NCBI GenBank assembly: GCA_932294295.1
Contig: OW028584.1
Location: 3,356,907 to 3,420,906 of the forward strand
DNA from: Alitta virens
Taxonomy: Eukaryota > Annelida > Polychaeta > Phyllodocida > Nereididae
DNA length: 64,000 nt
Direction: 5' to 3'
This document shows positions 1 through 8,964 of this stretch, in pieces. The first letter of the stretch is position 1; every line of letters begins with the position of its first letter. The notes beneath the pieces are model-generated. The model made no database searches. It was not told the origin of the DNA and saw only the letters and a program-made list of their open reading frames with translations. A program made the translations under genes and the position numbers.

Positions 1-222
1 GTGATCTATGTTTAATAAATATTGTATAACACCAGACAAGTTGGCTTCCTTATTTCACTTTGTCATATTTATTGTATAGACAAAAACCCTGTTAGTAAAG
101 TGCTGACAATCCGTAAGAGGGCGTGCAACACACCATTTTATTTTTAGTGTAACTCTGGTACAGCAACTTACTTGTGATATCAAAGTACATCATAACTACA
201 AGTAATCATTCACGTTGCAGAC
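1..222. other. Left non-coding flank of the Maverick/Polinton
   Basis: This stretch has no credible gene. It is AT-rich and holds two similar short tracts with TTTATTGTATA-like sequence and an AATAAA near the left edge, which could be the 3' processing signal of a gene lying left of the window. I compared it by eye with the reverse complement of 17.6-18.2 kb and found no terminal inverted repeat, so the left end of the element is probably outside the window. Confidence 0.5.
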
Positions 223-531
223 ATGGAGGTAAACAGAAGCTCTCTGTCCACTCAGAGCTCAGTAGCATCAGATAAGTGGTATCTTCTTGGACGAGTACTC
301 CCGAAGAGTGAAATTGTCTTTTTTAGTCAGGTGTTAATCTTGTACACCATCATTATAGCCTCAATCGTCAATCTCTCTATTGGGAATACATCGGAAACGT
401 GGTTAATTTTGGTCAGCACCTGCGTTGGTGCAATTCTGCCGAACCCACGGGTCAAATCAATTACCAGAATACCTGCAAAACACATACAATACCCCTGTCA
501 TACCGCACATGAAAATCAAGTGGATGTATAA
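223..531 (+). CDS. Small two-pass membrane protein of the Polinton
   Basis: This 102-residue protein has two hydrophobic segments, at about residues 31-50 (VFFSQVLILYTIIIASIVNL) and 60-72 (WLILVSTCVGAIL), followed by a PNPR motif and a polar tail. It is the first gene of the rightward block, directly upstream of the integrase, with a gap of only a few bases. The layout of a short polar N-terminus, a KSEIVFFSQ-type entry into the first helix and a PNP motif after the second looks to me like small membrane proteins that recur in animal Polintons, but that is recollection rather than a search. A role in the virion membrane or in capsid assembly is possible. No enzymatic motif is visible. Confidence 0.65.
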   Translation: MEVNRSSLSTQSSVASDKWYLLGRVLPKSEIVFFSQVLILYTIIIASIVNLSIGNTSETWLILVSTCVGAILPNPRVKSITRIPAKHIQYPCHTAHENQVDV

Positions 532-537
532 AAACAA

Positions 538-1659
538 ATGGATGACAAAGATTTGGACCAATATCTTTCAGCTGTTTATTATTCACCAAAATCTCCAGCA
601 AGCTATTATGGAGCAGAAAGACTGTGGGACTACATTAAAACAAGGGAAGATGCTCCAACCAACCTCCACCTTGCTGGTGTTAAAAGATGGCTGAAAGAGC
701 AGACTACCCACTCAATACACACTAAACCTCAACAGCATTTCACTACCGAAAGGATAATAGTGGAATATCCTGACATGCAGTGGGACAGTGATTTGCTACA
801 ACTGACCGGTCTCTCAGAGTATAACGATGGGTACAAGTATCTACTTGTATGTATTGACCTTTTTTCTAGATATCTGTGGGTACAACCTTTAAAAAGCAAG
901 AGGACATCTGAAGTAGCTAACAGGTTTAAGCATGTCATATCTGAAGGTCGTAAGTGTGAAATCCTCCGTACTGATCAAGGGAAGGAATTTACAGGGACAG
1001 CCTTCCAAGAATTACTGAAAGAGGAAGGTGTTTCACACATGTTGGCCTATGGTGCCCACAAGGCTAGCTATGCTGAACGTGTTAACAGATCCATAGAAGA
1101 ACGCTTATACAAATACTTTTATGAAAAGCAAACATTTCGGTACATTGATATATTAGAGGACATCATATGGTCATACAACCATACCAAGCACTCTAGCATA
1201 GGTATCCCCCCAGCGGAAGTGAACAGTGTGAATACACCTGATATTTACCAGCGCGTCTATGTCCCTGAACTCAACAAAAGGGCTAACCACAGACCCAAGC
1301 ATTCATTTCAAGTGGGTGATCTGGTGAGGCTAAGTCGTAAAGAGTCACCCTTTGATCACGGTTATCAAGAGCATTGGACTGAGGAGCTGTTCAGGGTAAT
1401 TCAGAGTCTCCCATCACACCCACCACGCTACAAAGTGCAGGATCTCACAGATGAAGTTATAAAGGGGTCATTCTATGAAGAGGAACTTCTCAAGGTCAAT
1501 GTGATAAATCCTGATGACATAGTGTACAAAATAGAGAGTGTTGTGTCAACAAAAACAGTCAGGGGCAAGAAACTGAGCCTTATAAAGTGGTACGGCTACA
1601 GCGATAAATTTAATAGCTACATTCCTACAGAGAGCATTCAAGAGTACCTTAGTAAATAA
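538..1659 (+). CDS. INT: Retroviral-type (rve) integrase with C-terminal chromodomain
   Basis: This 373-residue protein is the DDE integrase that inserts Maverick/Polinton DNA into host chromosomes. The N-terminus has the YYSPKSPASYYGAERLW pattern usual for Polinton integrases. The catalytic core follows: first acid near D85 (WDSDLLQL), second acid D146 in RTDQGKEF, third acid E180 in YAERVNRS, with about 33 residues between the last two. The C-terminus, about residues 325-370, reads as a chromodomain (YKIESVV...LIKWYGYS...YIPTESI), thought in related elements to bind modified histone tails. All three catalytic acids are present and the frame is open, so the enzyme looks intact. The stop overlaps the next start as TAATG. 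Confidence 0.93.
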   Translation: MDDKDLDQYLSAVYYSPKSPASYYGAERLWDYIKTREDAPTNLHLAGVKRWLKEQTTHSIHTKPQQHFTTERIIVEYPDMQWDSDLLQLTGLSEYNDGYKYLLVCIDLFSRYLWVQPLKSKRTSEVANRFKHVISEGRKCEILRTDQGKEFTGTAFQELLKEEGVSHMLAYGAHKASYAERVNRSIEERLYKYFYEKQTFRYIDILEDIIWSYNHTKHSSIGIPPAEVNSVNTPDIYQRVYVPELNKRANHRPKHSFQVGDLVRLSRKESPFDHGYQEHWTEELFRVIQSLPSHPPRYKVQDLTDEVIKGSFYEEELLKVNVINPDDIVYKIESVVSTKTVRGKKLSLIKWYGYSDKFNSYIPTESIQEYLSK

Positions 1660-2078
1660 TGTACTTATATGTCTCCAGTGATCAGAGCGACAGTTTTTAC
1701 CATGGAAACTCGCCCACAGCCTTCAGAATAAAACTACCGCGTAGGATTGACCTTAATCCATCGAAAAAGTGGACCATAGCTATACTGGATATCGAGTTAC
1801 CTCAGCTGCTGGACAGTTACAAACCTAGATATATCACAGTTAACACCAATGTATGCCAACCCAGCTTCAGCAATAGCTCTCAGGCACCTATTTTACAAAG
1901 GTTGTACTATAACCAGCTGAAAAAAAAGGGTGCATGCATTTTCGACCACCTGCGCTACATTCCTGTCACAGCAGACTCCTTGGATTCACTGAGCATCTAC
2001 TTAACGGATGACCAAGGAGGGGAACCCTCATTCAAAAGTGGACACTCATACTGTACACTTCACATAGAAACAAGTTAG
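1659..2078 (+). CDS. mCP: Minor capsid (penton-like, single jelly-roll) protein, probable
   Basis: This 139-residue protein begins with the pattern LYVSSDQSDSFYHGNSPTAF then RIKLPRRIDLNP...WTIAILDIELPQ. That SSD(x)S...N.P..F...LP..I.L......W.VAL pattern is what I associate with the Polinton minor capsid protein, the single-jelly-roll vertex subunit equivalent to adenovirus penton base. Most of the chain reads as alternating beta strands and no membrane segment is present. Its position between integrase and major capsid protein fits. The start ATG overlaps the integrase stop by one base. The assignment rests on N-terminal motif and context only; a profile or structure comparison would settle it. 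Confidence 0.65.
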   Translation: MYLYVSSDQSDSFYHGNSPTAFRIKLPRRIDLNPSKKWTIAILDIELPQLLDSYKPRYITVNTNVCQPSFSNSSQAPILQRLYYNQLKKKGACIFDHLRYIPVTADSLDSLSIYLTDDQGGEPSFKSGHSYCTLHIETS

Positions 2079-2102
2079 TTATCTATTTTGCAAACCAAAG
2101 GA

Positions 2103-2489
2103 ATGGCTAACACAAGCTATTATGCCACTGATGGAGGATTTGACTACGAAACCTTTGCTGACCATTTCATGAAGCAAGCAGAGGGCGAAAATAAGCCACT
2201 ACTGGTGCAAAATATGACCAATATGGCTACCTTCAGCAAGTCAGACAACGGGGGTCGCGGACGTATTGTTCTCATTAACACCCGCAAAGACAACAATAAA
2301 CTTGCCAAAGGTGCTACAGTGGCCAAACTGGAAGTAATTGATCCCGCCGAAGGTGCCAGAAGAAGAGCTGTTGCTGAAGTTCATAATAAAGAGGCGGACA
2401 AAACCACCAGCACTCATTCAAGACCAAGCAAGAGGAAGAGGAACACCACATCTACAACGCAGCAGAAGAAGAAGAAGAAACAGCAGTAA
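2103..2489 (+). CDS. Basic protein with Lys/Arg-rich tail, unknown function
   Basis: I chose the ATG at 2103, since the open frame starting 15 bases earlier has no ATG. The product is 128 residues. The first half is mixed (TSYYATDGGFDYETFADHF) and contains an NGGRGR stretch at about residues 45-50. The second half is strongly basic and ends in a run of lysines and glutamines (SKRKRN...KKKKKQQ). Such a tail suggests nucleic-acid binding or nuclear localisation, as in viral core proteins. It lies between the two capsid genes. I do not recognise a named family. Confidence 0.7.
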   Translation: MANTSYYATDGGFDYETFADHFMKQAEGENKPLLVQNMTNMATFSKSDNGGRGRIVLINTRKDNNKLAKGATVAKLEVIDPAEGARRRAVAEVHNKEADKTTSTHSRPSKRKRNTTSTTQQKKKKKQQ

Positions 2490-2575
2490 AACACACCTCT
2501 AGTTCTAACAGCGACATTTTTGGCAATTAACTTGTGGGAGCTCGTTACTTACCTGTGAGTCATACGGCAACAATC

Positions 2576-4006
2576 ATGAGTGAAACACTGCTAGCAGATG
2601 CCTATGTAGGGTATCCTGAGGAATTGGCCATGTTTGAGAAGCCCATCCAGAATGTGGGAATTAAGAGATGCCACTGTACTAAGTATTACCCTGTAAATGA
2701 TTTTTCCAATCAAGGAGTCATTCAATTTTCTGTGCAGAATAATTCGTCATCTTATATAGATCTGAAGAAAACTCTGCTTAATGTAACCTGCAAAATTGTG
2801 GCACGTAATGGTGACATAGTAAAACCCCCAGTAGGTGGCATAAAAGCTGCTGCAACATCCGCTCCAGCTAATGATGCTGCTGCAGCTGAGAGTAATGAGG
2901 ATGATGATACCACCACGGCTACAGAGCAAGGTGTTAAAAGAGGCATTGTTGGTGTTGTGAACAACTTTATGCATAGTATGTTCAGTCGCGTGGATGTTGC
3001 ACTACAAAACAAAGTTCTCACTCATGCCGACCAAGCCTACCCCTATCTAGCATATATGAAAGCATTACTGTACACCCCAAAAGAGCAGCAGGATACCGCA
3101 CTACAGACACAGATGTATTTTAGGGATATGCCCCCAAATCTGCATGATAACAACTGGCTGTATGGTGACAATGCAGCTTTGAAGACCAGAAGCAAATTCT
3201 TTGAAAATTCAAAGGAAGTTGACATGAGCGGTCACCTTTACAGTGATGTTCTTGACATCAATAGGTTTATCCCTTATGGTATACCCCTAAATGTCACACT
3301 GTACCCTAGTTCACCAGAGTTCTGTCTCATGTCACCAGACTCTGGTGCTGCTCAATACAAGGTGGTCATAACCAAAGCGTCTTTAAGCGTGTGCATGGTG
3401 GATGTAAACCCTGTAATATTAACCTCTCATGCTGCCACATTACAGAAAAAACCTGCAGTGTTTCCATATACCAAAACAGAGGTAAAAAAGTTCACTCTGG
3501 CACGTGGTGTATTCAGTGGAGAGGTAAATGACCCCTTCTGTGGGGAAGTACCCCATGAAATGGTGTGTGGTCTGGTGTCAGATTCTGCCAATCATGGTCA
3601 GGTGAAAGAAAACCCATTTCTGTTTGAGCATAATCACCTCAATTTCATTCAAGTTACTGTTGATGGTCAAGACATGACTCAGGCCCCACTTCAACCTCGT
3701 TATGGTGATGAGCCTGAAGATGGGATGTACATAGATGCCTACAGCTCTGTGTGTGGTATAAATGGTTTTGATGAGAGTGCCCCCATAACACGCAAGGAGT
3801 ACCCAGAAGGTTTCTGCTTCTACAGGTTTGTCTCTGAAGCCATTCCTGGAGGCAATGATGATGTCATCCCTTTGAGGCGCCGTGGTAATATGAGGGTGTC
3901 TGTGAAATTTGAAAAGAAGCTTACACAGCCTACAACATTGATTATCTTTGCGAAATTTCCGGCCGCTCTCAAAATAGACAAAAACCGCGCAGTTCACGAG
4001 GTGTGA
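2576..4006 (+). CDS. MCP: Major capsid protein, double jelly-roll (hexon-like)
   Basis: I place the start at the ATG at 2576 (MSETLLADAYVGYPEELAMF), because the longer frame opens with GTG; this gives 476 residues. The sequence matches the usual layout of the Polinton major capsid protein: a first beta-sandwich beginning near QGVIQFSVQNNSSSYIDL, a low-complexity Ala/Asp/Glu loop at about residues 95-125, the LNDN-type region around DNNWLYGDNAAL, and a second sandwich ending in RVSVKFEKKLTQPTTLIIFAKF. It would form the pseudo-hexagonal trimers of an icosahedral capsid. It is adjacent to the packaging ATPase, the canonical capsid-ATPase pairing. Length is within the family range. The family call is from pattern and context. 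Confidence 0.88.
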   Translation: MSETLLADAYVGYPEELAMFEKPIQNVGIKRCHCTKYYPVNDFSNQGVIQFSVQNNSSSYIDLKKTLLNVTCKIVARNGDIVKPPVGGIKAAATSAPANDAAAAESNEDDDTTTATEQGVKRGIVGVVNNFMHSMFSRVDVALQNKVLTHADQAYPYLAYMKALLYTPKEQQDTALQTQMYFRDMPPNLHDNNWLYGDNAALKTRSKFFENSKEVDMSGHLYSDVLDINRFIPYGIPLNVTLYPSSPEFCLMSPDSGAAQYKVVITKASLSVCMVDVNPVILTSHAATLQKKPAVFPYTKTEVKKFTLARGVFSGEVNDPFCGEVPHEMVCGLVSDSANHGQVKENPFLFEHNHLNFIQVTVDGQDMTQAPLQPRYGDEPEDGMYIDAYSSVCGINGFDESAPITRKEYPEGFCFYRFVSEAIPGGNDDVIPLRRRGNMRVSVKFEKKLTQPTTLIIFAKFPAALKIDKNRAVHEV

Positions 4007-4072
4007 GCATTCTTTTGTGTGACACCGCAGTGACAGGTTCAGAGTGAGTAAACTCCCCTACCTCCCCACACG

Positions 4073-4753
4073 ATGGAAACGTATGCAAAATGTTGTATGC
4101 CCTTTGATTTACCTAAAAATTTTACTGTGGTCGGATCCACGCAGTGTGGAAAAACGTTTTTCATTCAGCAGTTATTACTGCAGTATAAGCAGATGTTCAT
4201 ACCAGCTCCAAGTAAAATTATTTACTGTTACACTTCGTGGCAAGACAAATATGATGTGTTGGAAAAGGAGCTGGGAGAAATTATCCAGTTTAGATCAGAT
4301 ATTCCAACCTGTGAAGAGCTTACAGCCATATGGCAAGAGACCCACAGGGAGACCCTTCTAGTTCTTGATGATAAAATGAGTAGTCTTAATGACAGTGCCA
4401 TGGGGAATGCTGTTGTTGATATTGTATGTGTCCTATGCCACCATTGTCACGTGTCGTGTATAATAACTCTTCAAAACCTTTTCCATGCCAGTAAAGCAGT
4501 GAGAGAGATAAGTCTGAATTCTCAGTACATATGTTTGTTTAGGAACAATAGAAGTGCAAGACAGGTGAACACCCTAGGTAGCCAAGCGTTCCCAGGGCAG
4601 GTCCAGTATTTCATGAATAGTTACGAATTAGCCACTGCCAAAAATTATGGTTACATGATTATAGATCTATCATCAAATATTGACAGTAGACTCAGATTGA
4701 GAAGTGCCATATTTCCAGGCGAAGAAACCATAGCATATCTGCCTAAGAAATGA
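4073..4753 (+). CDS. ATP: FtsK/HerA-type genome-packaging ATPase
   Basis: This 226-residue protein is the DNA-packaging motor ATPase of Polintons. The Walker A loop is GSTQCGKT at about residues 21-28, directly after the start PFDLPKNFTVV. The Walker B motif is LLVLDD at about residues 95-100. A further ATPase motif with a terminal polar residue follows at about 128-135 (CIITLQNL), then the RNNRSARQVNTL region. The size matches adenovirus IVa2/Polinton-like small ATPases. It follows the major capsid gene, and its stop overlaps the next start as ATGA, which argues for tightly linked expression. Confidence 0.92.
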   Translation: METYAKCCMPFDLPKNFTVVGSTQCGKTFFIQQLLLQYKQMFIPAPSKIIYCYTSWQDKYDVLEKELGEIIQFRSDIPTCEELTAIWQETHRETLLVLDDKMSSLNDSAMGNAVVDIVCVLCHHCHVSCIITLQNLFHASKAVREISLNSQYICLFRNNRSARQVNTLGSQAFPGQVQYFMNSYELATAKNYGYMIIDLSSNIDSRLRLRSAIFPGEETIAYLPKK

Positions 4754-5070
4754 ATATCATGAAGGAAAACATTATATTTCTGCAAGCTGTGGGCAGTCTG
4801 CATGATGTACAAGTTAAGGAACTACTGAAAACAGCAGATAGGAATCAGATTACTGCAATAGCAGAGGTATTTAAAAATGTTCTTGGGGGCGTGATCAGAA
4901 TCCCCACAGAGTATAAAATCAAGCTGACCAAAGACAGAGGCACCATTCGCTCCATAGCAGACAACAAAGTGTCACATGAGGAGAGACTGGAAACTCTTGT
5001 GACCTCATCTGACATTGTATCTCTACTCATAAAGGCTGTCCTAAAAAGACTGCTAGCTCTAGCCAAATAA
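4750..5070 (+). CDS. Conserved helical Polinton protein, function unknown
   Basis: This 106-residue, mostly helical protein has a repeating heptad-like hydrophobic pattern (IIFLQAVGSLHDVQVKELLKT...QITAIAEVFKNVLGG...SLLIKAVLKRLLALAK). A central IRSIADNKVSHEERLETLV segment resembles a family of small alpha-helical proteins seen next to the ATPase in Polintons. I know of no assigned role. The hydrophobic C-terminal helix could contact membrane or capsid. The start overlaps the ATPase stop (ATGA), and the stop is followed immediately by the next ATG with no spacer. Confidence 0.7.
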   Translation: MNIMKENIIFLQAVGSLHDVQVKELLKTADRNQITAIAEVFKNVLGGVIRIPTEYKIKLTKDRGTIRSIADNKVSHEERLETLVTSSDIVSLLIKAVLKRLLALAK

Positions 5071-5508
5071 ATGGCCGAAGAACACATAGTGATACCTCGT
5101 GAACGCTACAATAGACTCATGCAGCAGATAAACAAGACAAACGTTGAAGAGAAGCCAACCGAAAATGCACATCATAGCATTTCTGTCACCAAAAGCAGTC
5201 AAGAAACTACTCAGAAGGAGCCAGAGAAAAGCATACACGACACAAAACAACCCCCCTTTAGGACAAGGGATGACATCACACTAGGAAACCCCCCCAGTGA
5301 TGCAACTGCAGACCCTCCAGGGGTTACTCCAGAAGAACTGCAGCGCTTACTTAGTGGTGGGAGAAAAAAGCAGACCAAAAAACCTAAAACTAAAGGAGCC
5401 AAACGAAGTTCTCTGAAATCTGTAAAAACTACAAAAAAAGACTCTCGCAGGAAGAGAACAGTTAATAACGTTATTAAGAAGATTAAAAAGAACTGGTTAA
5501 CCTTTTAA
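5071..5508 (+). CDS. Basic virion/core-like protein with adenain-type cleavage motif
   Basis: This 145-residue protein has three parts: an N-terminal helix (IPRERYNRLMQQI), a disordered Pro/Thr/Asp-rich middle (about residues 35-95), and a Lys/Arg-rich tail. At about residues 107-112 it contains LLSGGRK, which matches the (M/I/L)-x-G-G|x consensus of adenovirus-type maturation proteases. Cleavage there would release a basic peptide of about 35 residues, like the processed core proteins of adenoviruses. The protein is therefore probably a minor virion or DNA-condensing protein; this is inference from composition, the site and its place in the capsid gene cluster. An AATAAA about 100 bases after the stop could end this transcript. 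Confidence 0.72.
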   Translation: MAEEHIVIPRERYNRLMQQINKTNVEEKPTENAHHSISVTKSSQETTQKEPEKSIHDTKQPPFRTRDDITLGNPPSDATADPPGVTPEELQRLLSGGRKKQTKKPKTKGAKRSSLKSVKTTKKDSRRKRTVNNVIKKIKKNWLTF

Positions 5509-6022
5509 GTAACACTGTGTAGAGAGCTTATTCATGCTTATTGTATGTCTCTTATATATACAAAAAACTTATGTGTATTATGTTATGCATAATGTATAAT
5601 AGTTACGTCGTAATAAACAAAAAACAGGGTATTATCTTTGTTATTCACCGATAAGCAGAGTTTGTGTTTTGTTTGAGTGAGCTAGCAAACAGTTGTCAGC
5701 AAATAATGGAAATACTGCATGGTACGGCTTGTTTACCATGCTAAGGACATACACTGCTTCTGTTTTGTCCAATTGTGTACAAACGCGGAAAGTACTCATA
5801 GAACCACTGTAAACAAAAGATTTTGGATGGTGAAATAATAAAGTCTTAATAATAGCAAAAGAAAAATTGAAATAGGTGCCGAGTGCTACAAAACGTAAAT
5901 ATCAAGTTAGTCTAAATCTCGAGTGTCCTATTGGACAAGATGTGAAGGAAATGCAGTGCCCTCTAGAGGGGATATACAGCTAACCAGTCCATTCTAATAA
6001 GTTAACACTGATGTTCTGTTCA
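5509..6022. other. Intergenic spacer with poly(A) signals, upstream of the PC4-like gene
   Basis: No coding potential is seen. AATAAA signals occur at 5612-5617 and 5837-5842 and could end the capsid-block transcripts. The rest is AT-rich without clear repeats. Confidence 0.5.
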
Positions 6023-6030
6023 TATAAATA
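6023..6030 (+). promoter_or_regulatory. TATA box of the spliced PC4-like gene
   Basis: TATAAATA lies 111 bases before the ATG at 6134. No ATG occurs between the expected transcription start (about 6050) and 6134, so 6134 is the first usable start. The same octamer recurs at 8927 and 10506 in this element. Confidence 0.7.
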
Positions 6031-6133
6031 GAAGGTGCAGGCCATACTCTGTACCTTCTCAACTTTCGTTTCAACTTTCGCTTTCGCAAGTGTTTTGACA
6101 AGGGAACACTTTTCGTTTCACCATTTCGATAGC

Positions 6134-7354
6134 ATGAAGCTTTACTACAACAGCAGTGGGACACTTGTCCGTGGCAAGTTCCTCTGGTTCCGGGAACTTG
6201 GGCACCGCAAGTTTATGGTGCTGCAGAAGTTTCAGGGGCGAGTGAAATTACACTTAAGGAACTATGTATTGGATGAAGAGGAGTTCGTTTTGATACCCAC
6301 CACGAGAGGTGTCACGCTGGACAAACAACAAACTAGGGATTTCATCCAGGCTACTGTTGACCTATTCAAAGTAGTTAAAAAAGTAAGTACTTTAGATTAT
6401 TATTTTATATACTTGTTGGTAGTTCTGTAAAAGTAATATATATATATATATGTTTGTATTGTGCAAATGTACATTTACACATGTGTACACTAATGAATAT
6501 GATGCACATGTACATATGTGTACACTAATGAATATGAAACACATTTTTGTATATTTATTCATGCGTAGTGGATATCACACTTTATCATACATACACTTCA
6601 CTATTTGGGGTTTATTTTGTTTTTGAAGGGTAAATCTGATGAAAGCGATGACGAACTGTTTTACGACACTACCAAAAGTAGCAACATTGATGCTGAAGAG
6701 GATGAAACACCGGTAGATGACGATTCTCCCCAGGAGGAATCTTGCTCCGAGGCAAGCAGTGACTTTGTCCCTGCTGAGCTTAAGGTTCATTTGGGGAAAA
6801 ATTTGTTCGCCACTGCTAAGAAGCAGTATGGATCGGTTGATTTAAGGCATTATTTTTTCACCAATAAATCACTGAAATCCCTACATCCTACAAGGAAGGG
6901 TGTTAATTTAAGCTTCCAAGAGTTTACTAATGTAATGAAGCAGATTCCTGCTCTTGAAAACAAGTGGGCAGGTTTGAAGGTCCTATCCGAGTGCTCCTTT
7001 TCTCACCACAGTGAGATACAGCAGTTAAAATGTAATCACTGCACACCCACTCCAACCAACAACGACAAAGAGAGTGCCGCTAAAGCGGCACGCCAAGAAG
7101 ACCTTGACGAAACCGTGGTGGGAAAGCCTCAGCCAAAGGTGGTGTTGACCAAAGGTGCTGCAACCACAAGTGGTGACAAGAGGAAGCATGCAATAGATGT
7201 AGGTGACTCCTCGGATGACAGTGGTAGCTCCACCGAAGAACAACAACCTGCTGTCTCACCACTTTTGATTAATGATGAATGGGACCTTCAGACCTCGGGG
7301 TTGACTCCCAAAAAAAACAAGTTATCTATGTTAAAAAAGAAAAATACCAAGTAA
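6134..7354 (+). CDS. Spliced protein with two PC4-like ssDNA-binding domains
   Basis: Exons are 6134-6382 and 6629-7354, joined by a 246-base intron (GTAAGT at 6383, TTTTTGAAG acceptor at 6627-6628), both phase 0; the product is 324 residues. Exon 1 encodes one PC4-like unit: RKFMVLQKFQGRVKLHLRNY...PTTRGVTLDKQQ. Exon 2 begins with an acidic Ser/Asp/Glu region, then a second unit: VHLGKNLFATAKK...VDLRHYF...HPTRKGVNLSFQEF. In the PC4/p15 coactivator family the hallmarks are a short beta sheet with a V-x-L/I-R-x-Y motif and a P-T-x-K/R-G-I/V-x-L turn, and both units have them. The C-terminal third is charged, with Ser/Asp runs and a Lys-rich end. PC4 binds single-stranded DNA and helps transcription; a replication or late-transcription role is inferred. 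A promoter TATA box lies 111 bases upstream of the ATG. Confidence 0.72.
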
Positions 7355-7950
7355 CAGCCTGTTATGTGTGGGTGAATGGCCTCAACTCAAGGTTCTGTGT
7401 CCTTTTAAAAAATGAAGAAAAGAACGAAAGGTGTTCAGAATGCTTGTAAATTTGTTGGGGTACGTTTTACCTGAGTATAAGAAGTTTCATTGAAGGTGTC
7501 TGCTTCACTTCCTATACAGCAGGCTGTTGTAGAATGCAGCATGTAGCTTTTAGCAGCTTATATAAAGTAGATAATATATACTTGTGTATTAAGGAAACAT
7601 AGCAAAACTAGATACAATTGTAAAGTTATGGCCCCATTCACTGTCTATTTTAAAAATATTTAAAACGTTTTATGAAGGGAACAATTTCCACAGTGTTAAA
7701 AAATACAAAGCAATTAGTGCATTTTCTAAAGGAAGACTGTATTTAATTGTATATTAATGTTAATTAAGTATATTAATGTTTAATGTATTTAATTGTATAT
7801 TAATGTTTAATTAAGTATATTAATGTTTAAATATTTGATTGCATGCTTTTTAGTGGAAAAACAATAAAACAGTTTTCCGTGTTTCAAAAGACACTGGTAC
7901 AAATTGACAATCTGTGTTCTTAACATTGCGGCATACACATACACTTTTGG
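7355..7950. other. AT-rich spacer after the PC4-like gene
   Basis: No credible gene. It contains short repeated tracts of the type TATTAATGTTTAATTAAG at about 7750-7830, and an AATAAA at 7863-7868 that could end the PC4-like transcript. Confidence 0.5.
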
Positions 7951-8472
7951 TTTGGTGTTTTATCAGCTCATCATTACAAAGCACCATAACGTTAATTATT
8001 GAAACGTTTGCTAGCTCATCATTATGTAGCACACTACCTGTAGCGTAACCCTAAATGTAAAACGGAGTCTACTACTAGTAATACTAGAAACTATGTAACA
8101 CAAGCGCTTTGTTTTGTGGTTTAGCAACTCATCATTACATAGAACCATGCTGCTAATGTTGAAAAGCTGTAATAACAACATATGCATTACATAACTACGT
8201 ATTAGAAAGTTTTTGGTGTTTTACAAGCTCATCATTACAAAGCACCATGACGTTAATTATTGAAATTGCTTGCCAGCTCATCATTACGTAGCACAATACC
8301 TGTAATGTACCCTAAAATGTAAAGCGGAGGCTACTACTACTACTAGAAATATGTAACACAAGCGCTTTATTTTGTGGTTTAGCAACTCATCATTACATAG
8401 AACCATGCTGCTAATGTTGAAAAGCTGTAATAACAACATACGCATTACAAACTACGTATTAGAAACTTTGTT
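7951..8472. repeat. Tandem duplication of about 260 bp with internal CTCATCATTAC motifs
   Basis: Two direct copies, about 7951-8211 and 8212-8472, share blocks such as GCAACTCATCATTACATAGA and CATGCTGCTAATGTTGAAAA over their whole length with few differences. Inside each copy the motif CTCATCATTA recurs three times in variant contexts, so the unit itself has a higher-order structure. It lies in a gene-free part of the element. Confidence 0.85.
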
Positions 8473-8500
8473 TAACGAATATTATGTCACATAGAGTGAT

Positions 8501-8700
8501 TATTGCATAATATTGCCATTCACGCTAATTGCTTTTAATTGTGTGAGGCATAACAGCGTCAGGGGTGGATCCCCTAAGTCGGTTAGAGAATGGGGGCTTT
8601 TCTTCTTTCATATGCCACAAAAAAGCATTTACATACACTGCCTATTGCATGTTATCGCCGTTCACGCTAATTGCTTGTAATTGCGCGAGGCGTAATGGCG
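8501..8700. repeat. Pair of 58-bp direct repeats
   Basis: Copies at 8501-8558 and 8643-8700 share the core TTCACGCTAATTGCTT and the pattern AATTG-GAGGC(A/G)TAA. The second copy lies inside the small inverted-repeat unit at 8560-8756. Confidence 0.75.
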
Positions 8701-8756
8701 AGTGGTTAGGCCTCTGGACCCACCCCCTGTAATAGGATTTAGTGGATCCGCCCCTG
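8560..8756. mobile_element. Small inverted-repeat unit with hAT-like ends, nested in the Polinton
   Basis: The ends CAGGGGTGGATCC (left) and CAGGGGCGGATCC (reverse complement of the right end) form a terminal inverted repeat of about 20 bases with a few mismatches. CAGGGGCGGATCC is a common end of non-autonomous hAT elements. No clean 8-bp target duplication is visible, so it may be old or only a repeat of the element itself. Confidence 0.4.
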
Positions 8757-8870
8757 ACGCCGCCTGAGATACAATAGAGCGGTGCTCGGTCTTGACAAAA
8801 GCCTCCTGCGAATGATTTATGGTGTGCGCACCGAGTCCGACCCCCCTGTGTTCTCCGCCCCTGGAGTTCT

Positions 8871-8934
8871 TATATATACCTACACAAAAAAACACAACAC
8901 GGTAGACCGTGGGAAGTTCTTTTTGATATAAATA
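8871..8934 (+). promoter_or_regulatory. TATA elements before the three-exon membrane protein gene
   Basis: TATATATA at 8871-8878 and TATAAATA at 8927-8934 both face the membrane protein gene. The second would put the transcription start only a few bases before the ATG at 8965, so the first may drive translation of that ATG. An out-of-frame ATG at 8945 lies between them. Confidence 0.5.
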
Positions 8935-8964
8935 AGGTTTTTTGTATGACCCGTTCATTGGAGC

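Noticed and set aside
1..222. Left terminal inverted repeat of the Polinton
   Set aside because: No convincing inverted match with 17.6-18.2 kb by eye; an alignment of both ends would be needed.
3578..3997. Long minus-strand frame inside the major capsid gene
   Set aside because: No family motif; overlaps the well-supported capsid coding frame completely.
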